DNA from: Platerodrilus igneus
Taxonomy: Eukaryota > Arthropoda > Insecta > Coleoptera > Lycidae
Assembly: GCA_036346225.1 (NCBI GenBank)
Contig: JARFIW010001108.1
Coordinates: forward strand, 3,060,501 to 3,124,500
Reading direction: 5' to 3'
DNA: 64,000 nucleotides
Shown here one piece after another: positions 1 through 12,461 of the stretch (position 1 is the stretch's first letter; each line of letters begins with the position of its first letter). A model generated the notes under the pieces. That model ran no database searches, was not told the origin of the DNA, and saw only the letters and a list, made by a program, of their open reading frames with translations. The position numbers and the translations under genes were made by a program.

Positions 1-1309
1 ATGTGTACTAACATTAAACTTATCATAACACGTTGATTAAACTACGTCTACTACTAAGTTCGACTACGTAAATTTATCTGCACGAACACTTATGAATATG
101 CACAATAAATGTATTTTTCTTTAGCGCTTCTTATCATAATTCATATCAAAATACTTGCGAATTCATACTTAAACTGAAACTGTCCGTCTTGCCGAGCTGT
201 ACGGTTCTATATAGCGATTTTGAAACCCTACATATTACTACAAGTTTCGAATATTTGCTAGATTACTTGCTTTTGTGTGTTTTATATTAGTTCTCTAAGT
301 GCACTCTGATAGCTGCCAATTAATCCACTATTGATTCGATTCTTGATTTTTCGGCGCGTTTATAAAATTTACAAAAATAATTGAGCAAATAAGACAGGTC
401 AGATTTCCTGAACTCAAGAAATTTTGTTAGTTGGAACGTAAAATTAGAACAAATGGTAGAAGCAAACGTGATCTATTGCGGAGAATTGCGCTATCAAAAA
501 ATCACTCTACCACAAATTCAACTTGTTTACACCAAACATTAATCTAAATATATAAAATATTTTGAAGACATTATATAGAGGGTAGCAGTGTATGGTTCTC
601 AAGAACCAACTACGAGAAAAATATAAAAAAAAAATGTAACGGTACAGGAAAACGTTGAAAATTAATTAGGCAGACAGGAAAACAAATGAAAAGATAAATC
701 GAATTGGTGGGACAAAAGATTATTTTTGAAAATATAGAAAAGAGAAGACAACCATCTATTGACCACATTTAAGACATCTAGGACTTGTATCATACCAGGG
801 ATGAAATGAGACAAACTGTGTGAGCCGAGCACGACCCGAATATCTTAGTTATAAATGATGGAGATGGTGCCAAGTATGTTTACATGAAGCAAGTATCGTA
901 AATAGAAAGGTTTGTAAAATAGCAGCTATTCAACCAATTCATTGGCAAGTAAACATTAACTATTTTCGGAAAGCTAGTCTTTTATTACCTATTAACTAGA
1001 CAGGTAACAGGTACAATAGTTCATAGCGTAATCGTACAGAGGGCGTAATAGGATTGCACAGATTCTACAATACAAAATAGATAACATGGGCTAGAATTGT
1101 ATGCTCGCCGAAATCTTATCATAAGCTTGCTTTTTCATATAACTTTACGAGGAACACTGTTTTCCATATAAATCTAGATCACAATTTATACTTTACAAAG
1201 TTTAGCTTTTATTTTCTATGTGAACCTAAGTGTGATCACAGACAAGGTGTATTAATTTCTTTTATTTTCTACGCTGAATTTTAAATCCACTTCGTGTCAA
1301 TTTGTCACT

Positions 1310-1312
<3 letters not shown>
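1..1312. other. Unannotated AT-rich sequence
   Basis: I see no convincing coding region, RNA gene or repeat matching another part of the window. The stretch ends in CACTCGCA directly against an (AT)n tract, as several LTR-like blocks further right do, so it could be the right end of another such block. That is a guess. Confidence 0.4.

Positions 1313-1346
<34 letters not shown>
1313..1346. repeat. (AT)n microsatellite, target of the LTR element
   Basis: A pure AT dinucleotide tract. It is the left flank of the LTR element. The bases ATAT(AT) recur just after the right LTR at 8444-8449, consistent with insertion into a longer AT tract with a 4-6 bp target duplication. Confidence 0.9.
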
Positions 1347-1348
<2 letters not shown>

Positions 1349-3173
1349 CTGTACTACTCCTTTTAGTGGGTCGACCTATTATTTCTGTAATATCACGTGT
1401 CCTTACGTTGAGCGACCTATTTATTTTAATTGCTATAATACTAAATTAAATTATTGAACCACCATTTTAATCTTTCCTACAGCTTGTGATTATTTCCTCC
1501 TCCAGCTGTTTCTTAACGTTGCTATCAACTGGAGTTTATCATAAACAACTTTATCGACCAATGACAAAATTCAACAAGTTACCGCCTTTGCGGGTTATCT
1601 CTTCCCTACTTAATTTGTGACTCCTCCTCTGTACTATTTCAATCTTATGACCTCGGCTAGCATATATTTGTAATTATAAAAATTCAGTAAGTTTGGATCC
1701 CATTTAATGAAACTAATGCTTTATGTACAGCTTTGACGTTATTTACAATACATTTTCAAATTAATTCACCTTTATAAATTTCATTTATCAACAACTATTT
1801 AATTTGTACTAAAAACCCAAAGTCACCAAAGAAAACTCATTATCTTTACCAACAAATGTAGAATATTCTAAATCCGTTTTCTTATTATTATTTCAATACG
1901 TATTCAACCCTTTGTTGACTTGTTTACAAGCATATAATATTTAACCAATTTGATATTAAAAATAAAATAAAATTCTTGTAGAAAAACAGATGCCTTATAA
2001 CTAACAATCTGACCTGGTTTTATCTTTTTGCGACGACGCTTCCATTAAAATTAATCTTCCCCAATTTTCGATTCCATTTAACTTATTACCATTATGGACC
2101 AACACCATTAAATTATAATTTTATGCTTTAATCATTCTTGCCATAGACTTCAAATTTGTAATTCGTTCACCCTATACTTCAAGATTATGTTCTTCCTTTC
2201 GCCTCGACATTTAAATTGTTTTATTGTAATCTTTCTTAACATCAAGCATTCTGGCCTATTTTCCCTCAGACCTCGAAGCCCTATTATTTTTATGTCTTAG
2301 TTTACGATTAATTCATAAAAATAATCCTACTTACGTTTTAAACGGTAATTTTCATATACACACTCATTTATTTCACTTTGTACCACTTGTTACGTATTAT
2401 TCAGTATTACTGGCAATGCACTTGGGCCTTCATTGAGTTCAAAACTGACTTTCTTATCGCGGTGCTTGCTAATATAATTTCGAATCCCACTGCATCCGTG
2501 GTGTGGTCTAGAACCTGTCGTTTGCTTCGGACCAATCAAATAATTTCATTTCGAATATTTTCTGATGTAATGCTCTGCGTTCGTTCATAATGCCCACCTG
2601 CCTGCAGGTGTCTTCACTATCAACATGCTGTATTTTGATAGAATAGTCGCCTTTCCATAAACAACTGATGCAATTTTACTTTAAACTTTCATTGTTTACA
2701 TGCGATTCACGCAATTTTTAATCATTTCTCTTATCAAAATGGTTAGATCTTTATACGCATTATATTAGCTACATGAAACTCTATTTTCACATCCGTATTA
2801 CTTAATCGTCTGAGACTCTTTTCTTAATGCGTGTCTAATTATACTTTATCATTTCTACGCGTGCTTCCACTGAAAAATATTCTTATTCGCTTTACTTATA
2901 TAACTGAACACTATCTACAGGGTATTTAATCTTTACCATCCGTTTAATACTTGTATTTCTCATTCCTACGCCAACTATGCGTCTTCCTATGTCTTTCCTG
3001 CGTCGCCCAAAACTATTTCTACTTTGTACACAGGGTGTTGCCTACTTACTATCTACTTCTATTTCTTACTTATTTCCTAAAATAACTACAATTTTCTGCT
3101 GCCTATTCTAATTACTCATTCTCTAGTGACCTTCACTATGTCGTGCACCCTTAAACAACCCCTTATCACAGCA
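1347..3173 (-). repeat. 3' LTR (left copy) of the Gypsy-like element
   Basis: This direct repeat matches 6619-8443 almost base for base. In element orientation it begins TGCTGTGATAAGG and ends in ACAGCA. It is unusually long for a Gypsy LTR in insects, where a few hundred bases is more usual. A 70-codon open frame at 2378-2590 is identical in both LTRs, but LTR conservation explains that without a protein. Confidence 0.92.
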
Positions 3174-3190
3174 TAATTCCCCCAAATTAA
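3174..3190 (-). other. Polypurine tract next to the 3' LTR
   Basis: On the minus strand the bases just before the 3' LTR read AATTTGGGGGAATTA, a purine-rich run ending three bases from TGCTGT. This is where the plus-strand primer of an LTR element is expected and it supports minus-strand orientation. Confidence 0.65.
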
Positions 3191-3441
3191 AATATAAAAT
3201 TTTATATCAATGTCCATTTTGTTGCCCAACGTGAACTTAAACTCACATTGGTATGAAATTATTATATTTTATTTCCATATTGAAATTCAACCTTTTCATT
3301 ATTAAACTCATATTTACATTTTATTTATCCCATACCTATGTCCTATTGTACTATACTATTCCTACCTATGCCTATTCTTATGTTCAAATCCTATTCTATT
3401 TCTCTATGTATACCTATTCATAATTTATTTTACATTTCCTT

Positions 3442-4263
3442 TTATCTATTCATCTGTCCTTGCATGGGCCAATTCAATTTATCTATTTTCAACTTCCCCT
3501 TTTCACTCTTAAATCTGGGTCCTTTTAATCTATATTTTTCAATCCTATATTTATTATCTATCCTATATCCTAAAAATCTAACCCTACTTTGAAAAAATTC
3601 ACACTTCCTTAAATTCAACCTTAAACCTGCTATATCTAATTCTAATATTATTCTCTCTAAATGTACGTAGTGTTCCTCTACACTATTACTAAATATTAAT
3701 ATTTCATCCTTATAGTGGATACTAAATTCCTCATACAGTCCCAAAATATTCTTGATCACATTCTCTAATGCATCCGTGCTCGAGGACAAACCAACCGGGA
3801 CCACCCTAAATTGGTATAATTTTCCTTCTACCGAAAAACCCGTATATTTCCTTGATTCACGCGCTAATGGAATCAAACACAATGAATTCTTTAAGTCTAA
3901 TTTGCTATATATTTTCTTATTACCTATTCTTGCTAATATGCTTTCCATCGTTGGTGGACAATTGTATTGCGGCTTCGTTCGCTTATTTATCTTTCTTGCA
4001 TCCAAACATAACCTAATGCTATTATCATTTTTCTTCACGACGACTAATGGATTCACAAAATGTGTACTGGAGTTTTCTATAATGCCTTCACGTAACATTT
4101 CCTCAATTTCTTCCTTCACTCTATTCCTATATGCTACTGGGATAGGATATATTTTATTGTTAAACGGTTCCTCATTCATTACTTCTAACTTGTGCACATA
4201 ACCCTTGGCAATTCTCGACTTTGTCCCAATTAATTCTGAATGCTTATTCAATAATACATTCAC
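3442..4263 (-). pseudogene. pol: Partial Gypsy-type reverse transcriptase
   Basis: An open frame of 273 codons covers RT fingers and palm. Visible landmarks are the N-terminal YPIP segment (about residues 39-42), a VVKK block (75-78), KLDLKN with the first catalytic Asp at about residue 123, and the active-site box at 184-187. That box reads YKDE followed by ILIF, where the family has YxDD, so the second Asp is Glu. The palm segment around residues 155-170 is also far from consensus. The frame runs out shortly after the thumb-proximal FLGY motif, and no RNase H or integrase follows. I infer a dead, truncated pol. It lies downstream of the protease and is separated from it by frameshifts and a short tandem repeat. 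Confidence 0.85.
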
Positions 4264-4293
4264 CCTATTTTTAAATCATCTGGACACTTAATG

Positions 4294-4361
4294 TCTTCAC
4301 TTTCATTACCCCATTATTTATCTCTTCACTTTCATTACCCCATTATTTATCTCTTCACTAA
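4294..4361. repeat. 29-bp tandem repeat between protease and RT
   Basis: The unit TCTTCACTTTCATTACC and its next 12 bases occurs at 4294, 4323 and, partly, 4352. It falls in the protease-RT linker and helps break the pol frame. Confidence 0.8.
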
Positions 4362-4394
4362 ACTGATTAATATTTACGCAGTCATCTTCTATTA

Positions 4395-4875
4395 CTATAT
4401 TCCCTCTTCATACCATTTAATATATTTCCCATTACACTCAATCTCTTTGCATTCCGCATTTATCTTCAACCCCAACTTATCTATCATATTCATCCCAAAT
4501 ATAACATCTATCTTCAGTCCAGGTACCACCATGAACTCATTTTCCCATATTCTATCCCCATTTCACATCTCAGAATTACCATTTCATTTATTACACTAAA
4601 TCTCTTATTATTTGGTGCCACTAAATTACACCTTGCTATCTCTATCGCTTTATCCCCAATTTCTCTCGTTTAACAAATTCTTCCGCTACAAGTGATGCCT
4701 CTGCTCCAGTATCAATTAATACTTTAACTATTTTATTTTCCACCTTTAAATTAATTATTGGTAATAAGTTTCTCTCAAGTCTTCCTAATTCATTATCCAT
4801 TTCATATTTAATAAACTCGCGCTGGTGCTCATATCCGTTAATCCGTAGAATTTTCCTTGGTTCGTCCGTACTCAA
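4395..4875 (-). pseudogene. Retroviral-type aspartic protease, frameshifted
   Basis: The first part (4642-4875) contains LIDTGAEASLV, the DTGA active-site loop of retropepsins, about 50 codons in. That frame stops at 4642. A second frame between about 4395 and 4540 carries a hydrophobic stretch followed by VIFGMN, matching the conserved C-terminal retropepsin strand (hydrophobic-I-L-G-x-D/N). At least one frameshift therefore divides the domain. The retropepsin would cleave the Gag-Pol polyprotein in the particle. Upstream, the protease frame overlaps the end of the gag frame and would need a change of frame to be read from it. Whether that shift was programmed or is mutational cannot be told from one copy. 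Confidence 0.75.
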
Positions 4876-6261
4876 AATCCTGATCTCGCGTCGAAGGTCC
4901 TGCCTGACTCATTCTTCCTGTATCTGTGCAATTCGTGTTCCTTAATTCCACACTATTAATATTTCTTGCTGGTGTCCGTCGATCATCCTTTTCCTGTCTA
5001 TTCATTACTCCATTGTTTCCCTCATGATTCGTTCTCTCTATTCGTTGCCTTGGTGTCTGACCATTATCCCTGTTCTGCCTAAAATCATTATTAAAGTTTC
5101 CATAGTTCCCCCCATTAAAATTTCTTCCGCGATCATAATTATACCTGTTCCTTCGATAATTATTCCTAGTCTCATCATTCCTTATGAAATTCGTGCGTCG
5201 ATCCTAAATTTATTTTCCTTTCATCATCATTTTCCAAATCATCATATCTCTGCAAATAATCAATAAACGTGTCTCTATCCACTATGTTTTGCGTCGTTAT
5301 GTATCGCTTTACTTCCGCATTAAAATGACTTGCTAAATACTTTATAATAATTTTATCTTCTAAAGGAGGATCCAATTGCTTCGCTACAGTAAATTTCTCA
5401 ATCGCATATGATTCTCGCGTTATCCCTTTCGCCAAATCGTATCTTCCCATAATCAAATCATTTCGAATTCGATTTTGCTGGTTGTCATTCCAGAATTGAC
5501 GTAGAAATTTGCTTTCAAACTGTTCAAACGTTTCTATTTCATCCTCAACTAGATTGTACCATTGTTTAGCATTCCCTTTTAATATTGCCCTGATTAAATT
5601 TAATTTGAATAATTCATCTGTATATCCCTGTATCAACATTTTAAAATTTTTCAGAAATATCTTAGGGTTTACTTTTCCGTCCCCGTAAAATTTCGTAAAT
5701 TGTTCCATTGAAAGATTCGTTTGCATTAGCTTAATTGGTTCCCTATTAAAGTTTATTGGATTGCCTTTTAAATTATTTATCTCTTGATTTATTGATCTGA
5801 ATTCCGTTTCGCAATTTTCTTCAATTTTATTTAACTTAATATTTAAATTCTTAATTTTATTGTTGGACTCACTTTCGAACTCTTCTCGTTTCGTTTTGAT
5901 TAAAGAAATATGATCCCATAAACCGTCTATCTCCTCAGAAACTCTACCAACTCTCTCATTCAATTGTGCTTTCATCTCCGCGATATTATGGTTTGCTTCT
6001 TTCAGTCCATCACTAAGATTCTTAATTTTACCCTCAATTTCTCATTGTTTTCATCCATTTTATTTTAACTGCATTTATGGCTTGCTCACTCCTATCCATC
6101 TTTTCATTCAATGCCATTAAGATATCCAACATCTTATTTTCTTGTGAAGTTCGCCTCTCTTCACTGGAACTGGTTTCCTGAATTATAACGCTCTCCTGGG
6201 ATCCTATCTCTACTCCTTGTTGTCTCAAAGCCTCCCGTGTTTCCCGTATTTTCTTGTCCAT
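4840..6261 (-). pseudogene. gag: Gag-like protein with basic Arg/Asn/Gly-rich tail, frameshifted
   Basis: The start is an ATG at 6261 (MDKKIRETREAL). A first frame runs to 6034 and a second from 5975 to 5175. It has coiled-coil-like Glu/Lys/Asn-rich sequence and then a capsid-type region with AKQWYNLVEDE followed by FEQFESKFLRQFW, the hallmark of the retrotransposon gag family. A third frame, about 5190-4840, encodes a tail rich in Arg, Asn and Gly (for example RNNYRRNRYNYDRG) with no CCHC zinc knuckle that I can see. Such a basic tail could bind RNA in place of a knuckle; that is inference. At least two frameshifts separate the three segments, so this copy makes no full Gag. Confidence 0.8.
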
Positions 6262-6430
6262 TATTATTAAATTTATATGCTAAACTTTTAAATACTAAAA
6301 TTTATCTAACTTTAAATTACTGTACAAATTTCACTATTGTTAATTGAAGCTTTTCAAATCCCCAGGTTTAGTTTAATTAATTTATATAAAATCTTACAAT
6401 CGTACTTTAAAATTTATTTTAATTTAATTC

Positions 6431-6600
6431 GCCCCTCTTAATTTCAGTTTATTGTGGTTTAATTTACGAGCCCCTCTTAATTTCAGTTTATTGTGGTTTA
6501 ATTTACGAGCCCCTCTTAATTTCAGTTTATTTGATTGTGTTTTAATTTACGAGCCCCTCTTAATTTCAGTTTATTGTGGTTTAATTTACGAGCCCCTTCG
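6431..6600 (-). repeat. 39-bp tandem repeats in the gag leader
   Basis: Four units start at 6431, 6470, 6509 and 6553 (the third is 44 bp), with a partial fifth at 6592. In element orientation each unit contains GGGGCTCG, the motif that also abuts the primer-binding site. They sit between the 5' LTR and gag, where packaging and dimerisation signals usually lie. Confidence 0.9.
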
Positions 6601-6618
6601 TTGGGTCGACATATTAAT
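6592..6618 (-). promoter_or_regulatory. Degenerate primer-binding site region
   Basis: Just inside the 5' LTR the minus strand reads TGTCGACCCAACGAAGGGGC. This resembles the tRNA-Lys primer site TGGCGCCCAACGTGGGGC with substitutions and a small insertion. Its position fits, although about six extra bases lie between the LTR end and the motif. Priming function is inferred. Confidence 0.5.
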
Positions 6619-8443
6619 TGCTGTAATACTCCCCTTTAGTGGGTCGACCTATTAATTCTGTAATATCACGTGTCCTTACGTTGAGCGACCTATTTATTTT
6701 AATTGCTATAATACTAAATTAAATTATTGAACCACCATTTTAATCTTTCCTACAGCTTGTGATTATTTCCTCCTCCAGCTGTTTCTTAACGTTGCTATCA
6801 ACTGGAGTTTATCATAAACAACTTTATCGACCAATGACAAAATTCAACAAGTTACCGCCTTTGCGGGTTATCTCTTCCCTACTTAATTTGTGACTCCTCC
6901 TCTGTACTATTTCAATCTTATGACCTCGGCTAGCATATATTTGTAATTATAAAAATTCAGTAAGTTTGGATCCCATTTAATGAAACTAATGCTTTATGTA
7001 CAGCTTTGACGTTATTTACAATACATTTTCAAATTAATTCACCTTTATAAATTTCATTTATCAACAACTATTTAATTTGTACTAAAACCCAAAGTCACCA
7101 AAGAAAACTCATTATCTTTACCAACAAATGTAGAATATTCTAAATCCGTTTTCTTATTATTATTTCAATACGTATTCAACCCTTTGTTGACTTGTTTACA
7201 AGCATATAATATTTAGCCAATTTGATATTAAAATAAAATAAAATTCTTGTAGAAAAACAGATGCCTTATAACTAACAATCTGACCTGGTTTTATCTTTTT
7301 GCGACGACGCTTCCATTAAAATTAATCTTCCCCAATTTTCGATTCCATTTAACTTATTACCATTATGGACCAACACCATTAAATTATAATTTTATGCTTT
7401 AATCATTCTTGCCATAGACTTCAAATTTGTAATTCGTTCACCCTATACTTCAAGATTATGTTCTTCCTTTCGCCTCGACATTTAAATTGTTTTATTGTAA
7501 TCTTTCTTAACATCAAGCATTCTGGCCTATTTTCCCTCAGACCTCGAAGCCCTATTATTTTTATGTCTTAGTTTACGATTAATTCATAAAAATAATCCTA
7601 CTTACGTTTTAAACGGTAATTTTCATATACACACTCATTTATTTCACTTTGTACCACTTGTTACGTATTATTCAGTATTACTGGCAATGCACTTGGGCCT
7701 TCATTGAGTTCAAAACTGACTTTCTTATCGCGGTGCTTGCTAATATAATTTCGAATCCCACTGCATCCGTGGTGTGGTCTAGAACCTGTCGTTTGCTTCG
7801 GACCAATCAAATAATTTCATTTCGAATATTTTCTGATGTAATGCTCTGCGTTCGTTCATAATGCCCACCTGCCTGCAGGTGTCTTCACTATCAACATGCT
7901 GTATTTTGATAGAATAGTCGCCTTTCCATAAACAACTGATGCAATTTTACTTTAAACTTTCATTGTTTACATGCGATTCACGCAATTTTAATCATTTCTC
8001 TTATCAAAATGGTTAGATCTTTATACGCATTATATTAGCTACATGAAACTCTATTTTCACATCCGTATTACTTAATCGTCTGAGACTCTTTTCTTAATGC
8101 GTGTCTAATTATACTTTATCATTTCTACGCGTGCTTCCACTGAAAAATATTCTTATTCGCTTTACTTATATAACTGAACACTATCTACAGGGTATTTAAT
8201 CTTTACCATCCGTTTAATACTTGTATTTCTCATTCCTACGCCAACTATGCGTCTTCCTATGTCTTTCCTGCGTCGCCCAAAACTATTTCTACTTTGTACA
8301 CAGGGTGTTGCCTACTTACTATCTACTTCTATTTCTTACTTATTTCCTAAAATAACTACAATTTTCTGCTGCCTATTCTAATTACTCATTCTCTAGTGAC
8401 CTTCACTATGTCGTGCACCCTTAAACAACCCCTTATCACAGCA
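6619..8443 (-). repeat. 5' LTR (right copy) of the Gypsy-like element
   Basis: This matches 1347-3173 with a few single-base and homopolymer-length differences. In element orientation this is the promoter-bearing LTR. It ends at ...ACAGCA read on the minus strand, and its right edge (8443) is followed by the ATATAT duplication. Confidence 0.92.
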
Positions 8444-8451
8444 ATATATAT

Positions 8452-10334
8452 TGCTATGATATCCGCACTGTTGCCTGCTGTCCGCCACCGCTCTGTGTTC
8501 CTAAATAATCTAGAATAAATTTTAAATTTCACACAATTAGTTTTATGCTTCGACTAGCTCATTTCAACCCCACACAGAGTGCACGACGATACGGTAATGT
8601 TTACCCCGCATTTTCTTTAACACTTTATACCTAAATAAGATAAGCTAGATAACCAAAAATTTGTATAATAAATTAAGAAATATGTACAACTTGCACTTCT
8701 ACAACTTTCGTATTATTATTTGCTATTTGAAACCCTTGAATCAAAGTAAAAATATAAATCTGTTTACCACCAAATTATAACCCTATTAAAAATATATAAA
8801 GCCAGCAAAAATATTGGAAATCTCATTGAACATTCAATGACCCCTAGTTCTCTTAACGTAATTTCTACGTATCAATCAAAATCTTTCATGATCCTTCACA
8901 TAAATATCTAAGTACATGCAAGTTTTAAATGTTCAAAAAAATTAAGTCTTATGCTATCAATTAATTATCGCTAACCTGGTAGTTTTCTAGGTTGGTTCCC
9001 TGGTTTGAATGTGTAGCTCTAAGTACACCCCAATCCTTTGACCTGCCGCTACGTGCTGCTAACCAGTATCCTTGGGTTGCTTTCAGCTTAACGTCCTGAT
9101 TCAGAACTTTCCCCTTTGTTATATCTGTTACTCGCAGCATTGGACTTTTCGTTAGTTTTCTTATTGAATTTGTTTCGTTAATTGTTTATTGAATTGCTTC
9201 GTAAATATCTCAGTATATTTATAGTAGATTTTTGTTTCCTTAGATTTTCTTAGATTTTCCTAGATCTTCTTAGAGTTCTAAGTTAATAAATGTTAAAGCT
9301 CATGTTTACCTTAATTAAAATCTGAACTTACATCTCATGTCGACAGCGAATTTGTACATTTGAACGTGTACTTGTAATTGAAATTTTTAATTTTGAACTT
9401 TCACTTATAAATCGTTGTTTTAATTTCACACTTGAGCTTTGCGTGGTATTTTTATTCAAACTAGTACAGCTTGTGCTTTAGTTATGTAGAGACTGACCAT
9501 TACTCGCTTAATGTAAGACAAGTTCTTCCCCGTGCTGTCATTGGCTTGATAGCGCATTATCTTGGTTGAGGCGTTGCACTTATCTTATCACGAAAGTCTT
9601 CGGATTTTACATAAAGTTACCTATCCTAAATTTTGTTGCAATGCTTCCCAAATCACGTAGACATCAAAACATTACACTATAGAGTTCGTTGGCTATGGCA
9701 CTTTCTAACGTTCAATATCATGTTTTCGTATTTTGTATATGAAATTATTCAAATTTTCCGTTTAATTCCGCATGTATACCAACTTGCTCCATATTTTGTT
9801 TATCCAATATGCTGGGTTTTATTCGAAACCGTAGCGATTTCTACATTTAAAACATCACGTAGGCTAAATTTTATAATGGGATGCTTTATAAGATTACGTA
9901 AATTAGATGCGTTTTATTGACTCCTTACGTTCTGAAATATGCTTATTTTACAAAACCCGTTTGTTGTGAGGACGCATGATTGTTTTCTTACATTAATGCG
10001 TCGAGTTAAAAAATTCGTTTCATGTTTGTTTGAGTTTAGATACTTCTAATTTGTATTTATTTAAAGTTTCTGAATGTATTCTTGTTACTAAAATAAATCG
10101 GATTACGTCTTCAGTTATTAATTCCACTAAATGTGGTTAAATTATTAAAGAATGAGCTTCCTTTCATCGATTAAAGTTAGCTGTAGATTTCTATTCGGTG
10201 TGTTTGATATTTGTTTTTTGCAAAGTTAATTGTGTACTTTTTATTAATCAGGTGTTTAGTTTCCTTGATTTTGGTGTTGTTTACATGAAGTATATTACTT
10301 TGTAATCCTATATACCCCTAAATAACTCTATTCA

Positions 10335-10337
<3 letters not shown>
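8452..10337 (+). mobile_element. Putative solo LTR or LTR-like block, 1.9 kb
   Basis: The block begins TTGCTATGATATCC immediately after an AT tract and ends TTCAGTA against the next AT tract. Its start resembles the sense-strand start of the LTR at 8443 (TGCTGTGATAAGG) and of the blocks at 10369 and 14987. It is about the same length as those LTRs and has no credible coding frame. I infer a solo LTR of a related but distinct family. Without another copy this rests on termini and size only. Confidence 0.4.

Positions 10338-10368
<31 letters not shown>
10336..10368. repeat. (TA)n microsatellite
   Basis: A pure TA tract that separates two LTR-like blocks. Confidence 0.9.
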
Positions 10369-10370
<2 letters not shown>

Positions 10371-12398
10371 CTGTGAAACCTCTTGAATTACCTGGTCTGT
10401 TGATTTTCTTCTGTTAATCGCCTCGGCTGCTCCTCTAGATAGCTTTCATCCTCATACATAAAAAAAACAAACACATTCCTACCACAAACATCAACGTCAA
10501 CTCTATTTACATCAATATTCACAATACATTAAAATTTCAAAATTAATATTCAGCATAAATTTTAATATCGGAAAATTTCAAAATTAAATTTATTATCATT
10601 TTAATGTGCATCCAGAATTAAAGTCCTTGTAGGATGCCTACTAATTACTATAACAATATATGCAGAGTACAAAGGAGCATCTACCACCCTTTACGTTAAT
10701 TAACCAGGTTCGTCTAATTGAGCTCAAAGACATACCCATATTTTTATCATAATCCAGAACCTCAAAACTAAATACCCCTTTCTACTTAAACAAGCAAATT
10801 TCACCTTAAAATTAAAATATTATTGTTAGTACAATTTCACTACTGTCCATTTTAAATAAACCAATTAGAAAGTTATTCAACACACACCAACATCTCAAAG
10901 TTCAAACAAAATAGTATAATTTACCTGAAGGTTACTTGCACTCGTAGCTTCAATGTACATCGTCAATCACACCATTCCAACTGGGTTATATTTACGGCTT
11001 CTGATTCTCAACGCTTTAAAAATTTTCTCCATCACCATTTATCTAAAGTTGTTTCAGGGCTTTTCCGGAACTAATCTGTGTATATCTGAACCTTGTTTTG
11101 TGGATCCAGACCCGTTTATGCACCATTTAAGTATTAATACCCCCGAAAAATAGCAAAGAAATTCATACTTCTTTCACCAATATACGCCAAAACTGCCTAC
11201 TTTTGTGTATACATTTGTCGTTGTAAATTTTACTAATTGGTACAGTGATACTAAATTTTATTACCTTGTATCTAAGTGCACTAAAGTATATTCATGTTAG
11301 CACGTAAAGAACAAACTATTTTGAATCACCAAAATATATGAGCAAACTTTAAATTATTTTATCAAACTAAAATGCACTGTTTAACATCTTGAATCAAGTC
11401 GCGGATGTAAGAGAGCTTGTTTATATTCACCTGGGTATATATAGAAGTTAGCCTGTCTGTCGGTCGAGTCCTCAAAACGGCCAGTTTCTAGAATTTCGCA
11501 TACTCTGTTCCCAGTCCGTAGCCCGCGCGTCGGTTTTTACGAATTTTGTACTCGCCCCAGTTAAATCTCAGAAAATTTCCACACGGCACGCAAACATGTC
11601 CGAGAATACCTAATTAAATTTTATACAGAAATCGTTGTTTCTACCTCTGATATTTGCATCCTATTTTTAACCAATTGTGACCTTCGTGACGTTGCTTAAA
11701 TCACGCCTTTTACTATATGTGCCTAGGTCTTGCGCATATTATCTGTCTCTATCTACCCTGTTCTTATTAGTGCAAATTGATATTCCTTATTATCGATTAT
11801 TTTAGTCCATGTGGAGTGTGAAATATCCCACCTTTAGCATTTCTCGTAACTATTAAGCTCCGGTTTCTCCAAGATTCTTTGAAACCATTTGTTATCTACA
11901 AAATTTTCGCCGTACGTGACATTTAAACTACGCAGGTGTTCAAACATAATATTAATTCTCAGAGCTTTATTTTCTGGTATTTTAATCTTGGATTTTCACA
12001 GGCTTTTATGCTTTTTATTAATAATGGTTTAATTAACTCCAATTAAAATTGACTTCTATCCTTTCATTTTTAGCGAATACAAATTAAATATTAATTATTA
12101 TGTGTACACTTTGTTTAATACCGGTTACTTAAAATAAGGTTAATTAATATAAATTTTGCACGTAATTTCCATTTGTTTCTTTCCTCGGAATAAATACATT
12201 ACACGTAGAGCTTGTTAATACTGTTTCTTTTGATATAAAGCGTCTTGTACATGATTTAAATCTCTTATTTTTACTGAAACGACCGAATTTATTTATGCTT
12301 CTTGGTTTTAATAAAGCGTACCTTTACCCAAAGCTTCTACACGGTGATTAAAATTATTTGATGTGATTATTTAATTTTCTACCCTGGTCTAAATATGA

Positions 12399-12399
<1 letters not shown>
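10369..12399 (+). mobile_element. Putative solo LTR or LTR-like block, 2.0 kb
   Basis: It starts TGCTGTGAAACC right after a TA tract and reaches the next AT tract at 12400, with nothing coding between. The 5' motif is shared with the neighbouring blocks. The 3' end (ATATGAGTA) is a poor match to the CAGTA/CAGCA ends of the others, and the same TATGAGTA bases recur on the far side of the microsatellite, so the right boundary is uncertain. Confidence 0.3.

Positions 12400-12458
<59 letters not shown>
12400..12458. repeat. (AT)n microsatellite
   Basis: A long AT tract, bracketed on both sides by TATGAGTA. The 74-codon minus-strand frame running through it is a Tyr-Ile repeat, not a gene. Confidence 0.9.

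Positions 12459-12461
<3 letters not shown>

Larger units (their letters stand above)
1347..8443 (-). mobile_element. Ty3/Gypsy-like LTR retrotransposon, internally deleted
   Basis: Two near-identical direct repeats of about 1.83 kb (1347-3173 and 6619-8443) bound a 3.4-kb interior. The LTRs have TG/CA ends in short inverted repeats (TGCTGT ... ACAGCA). On the minus strand the interior reads, in order, leader repeats, gag, an aspartic protease and a partial reverse transcriptase. RNase H, integrase and any envelope are absent: RT coding runs out about 270 bp before the polypurine tract. A 4-6 bp AT duplication flanks the element. The LTRs differ at roughly ten positions by eye, so insertion is fairly recent, yet the coding part is already frameshifted. 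The copy is defective and could only have moved using proteins supplied by relatives. Confidence 0.9.

Noticed and set aside
2378..2590. 70-codon frame identical at 7649-7861
   Set aside because: Identity is explained by the two LTRs being copies; no conserved motif supports a protein.
3752..4201. 149-codon plus-strand frame
   Set aside because: It is antisense to the Gypsy reverse transcriptase and has no protein character of its own.
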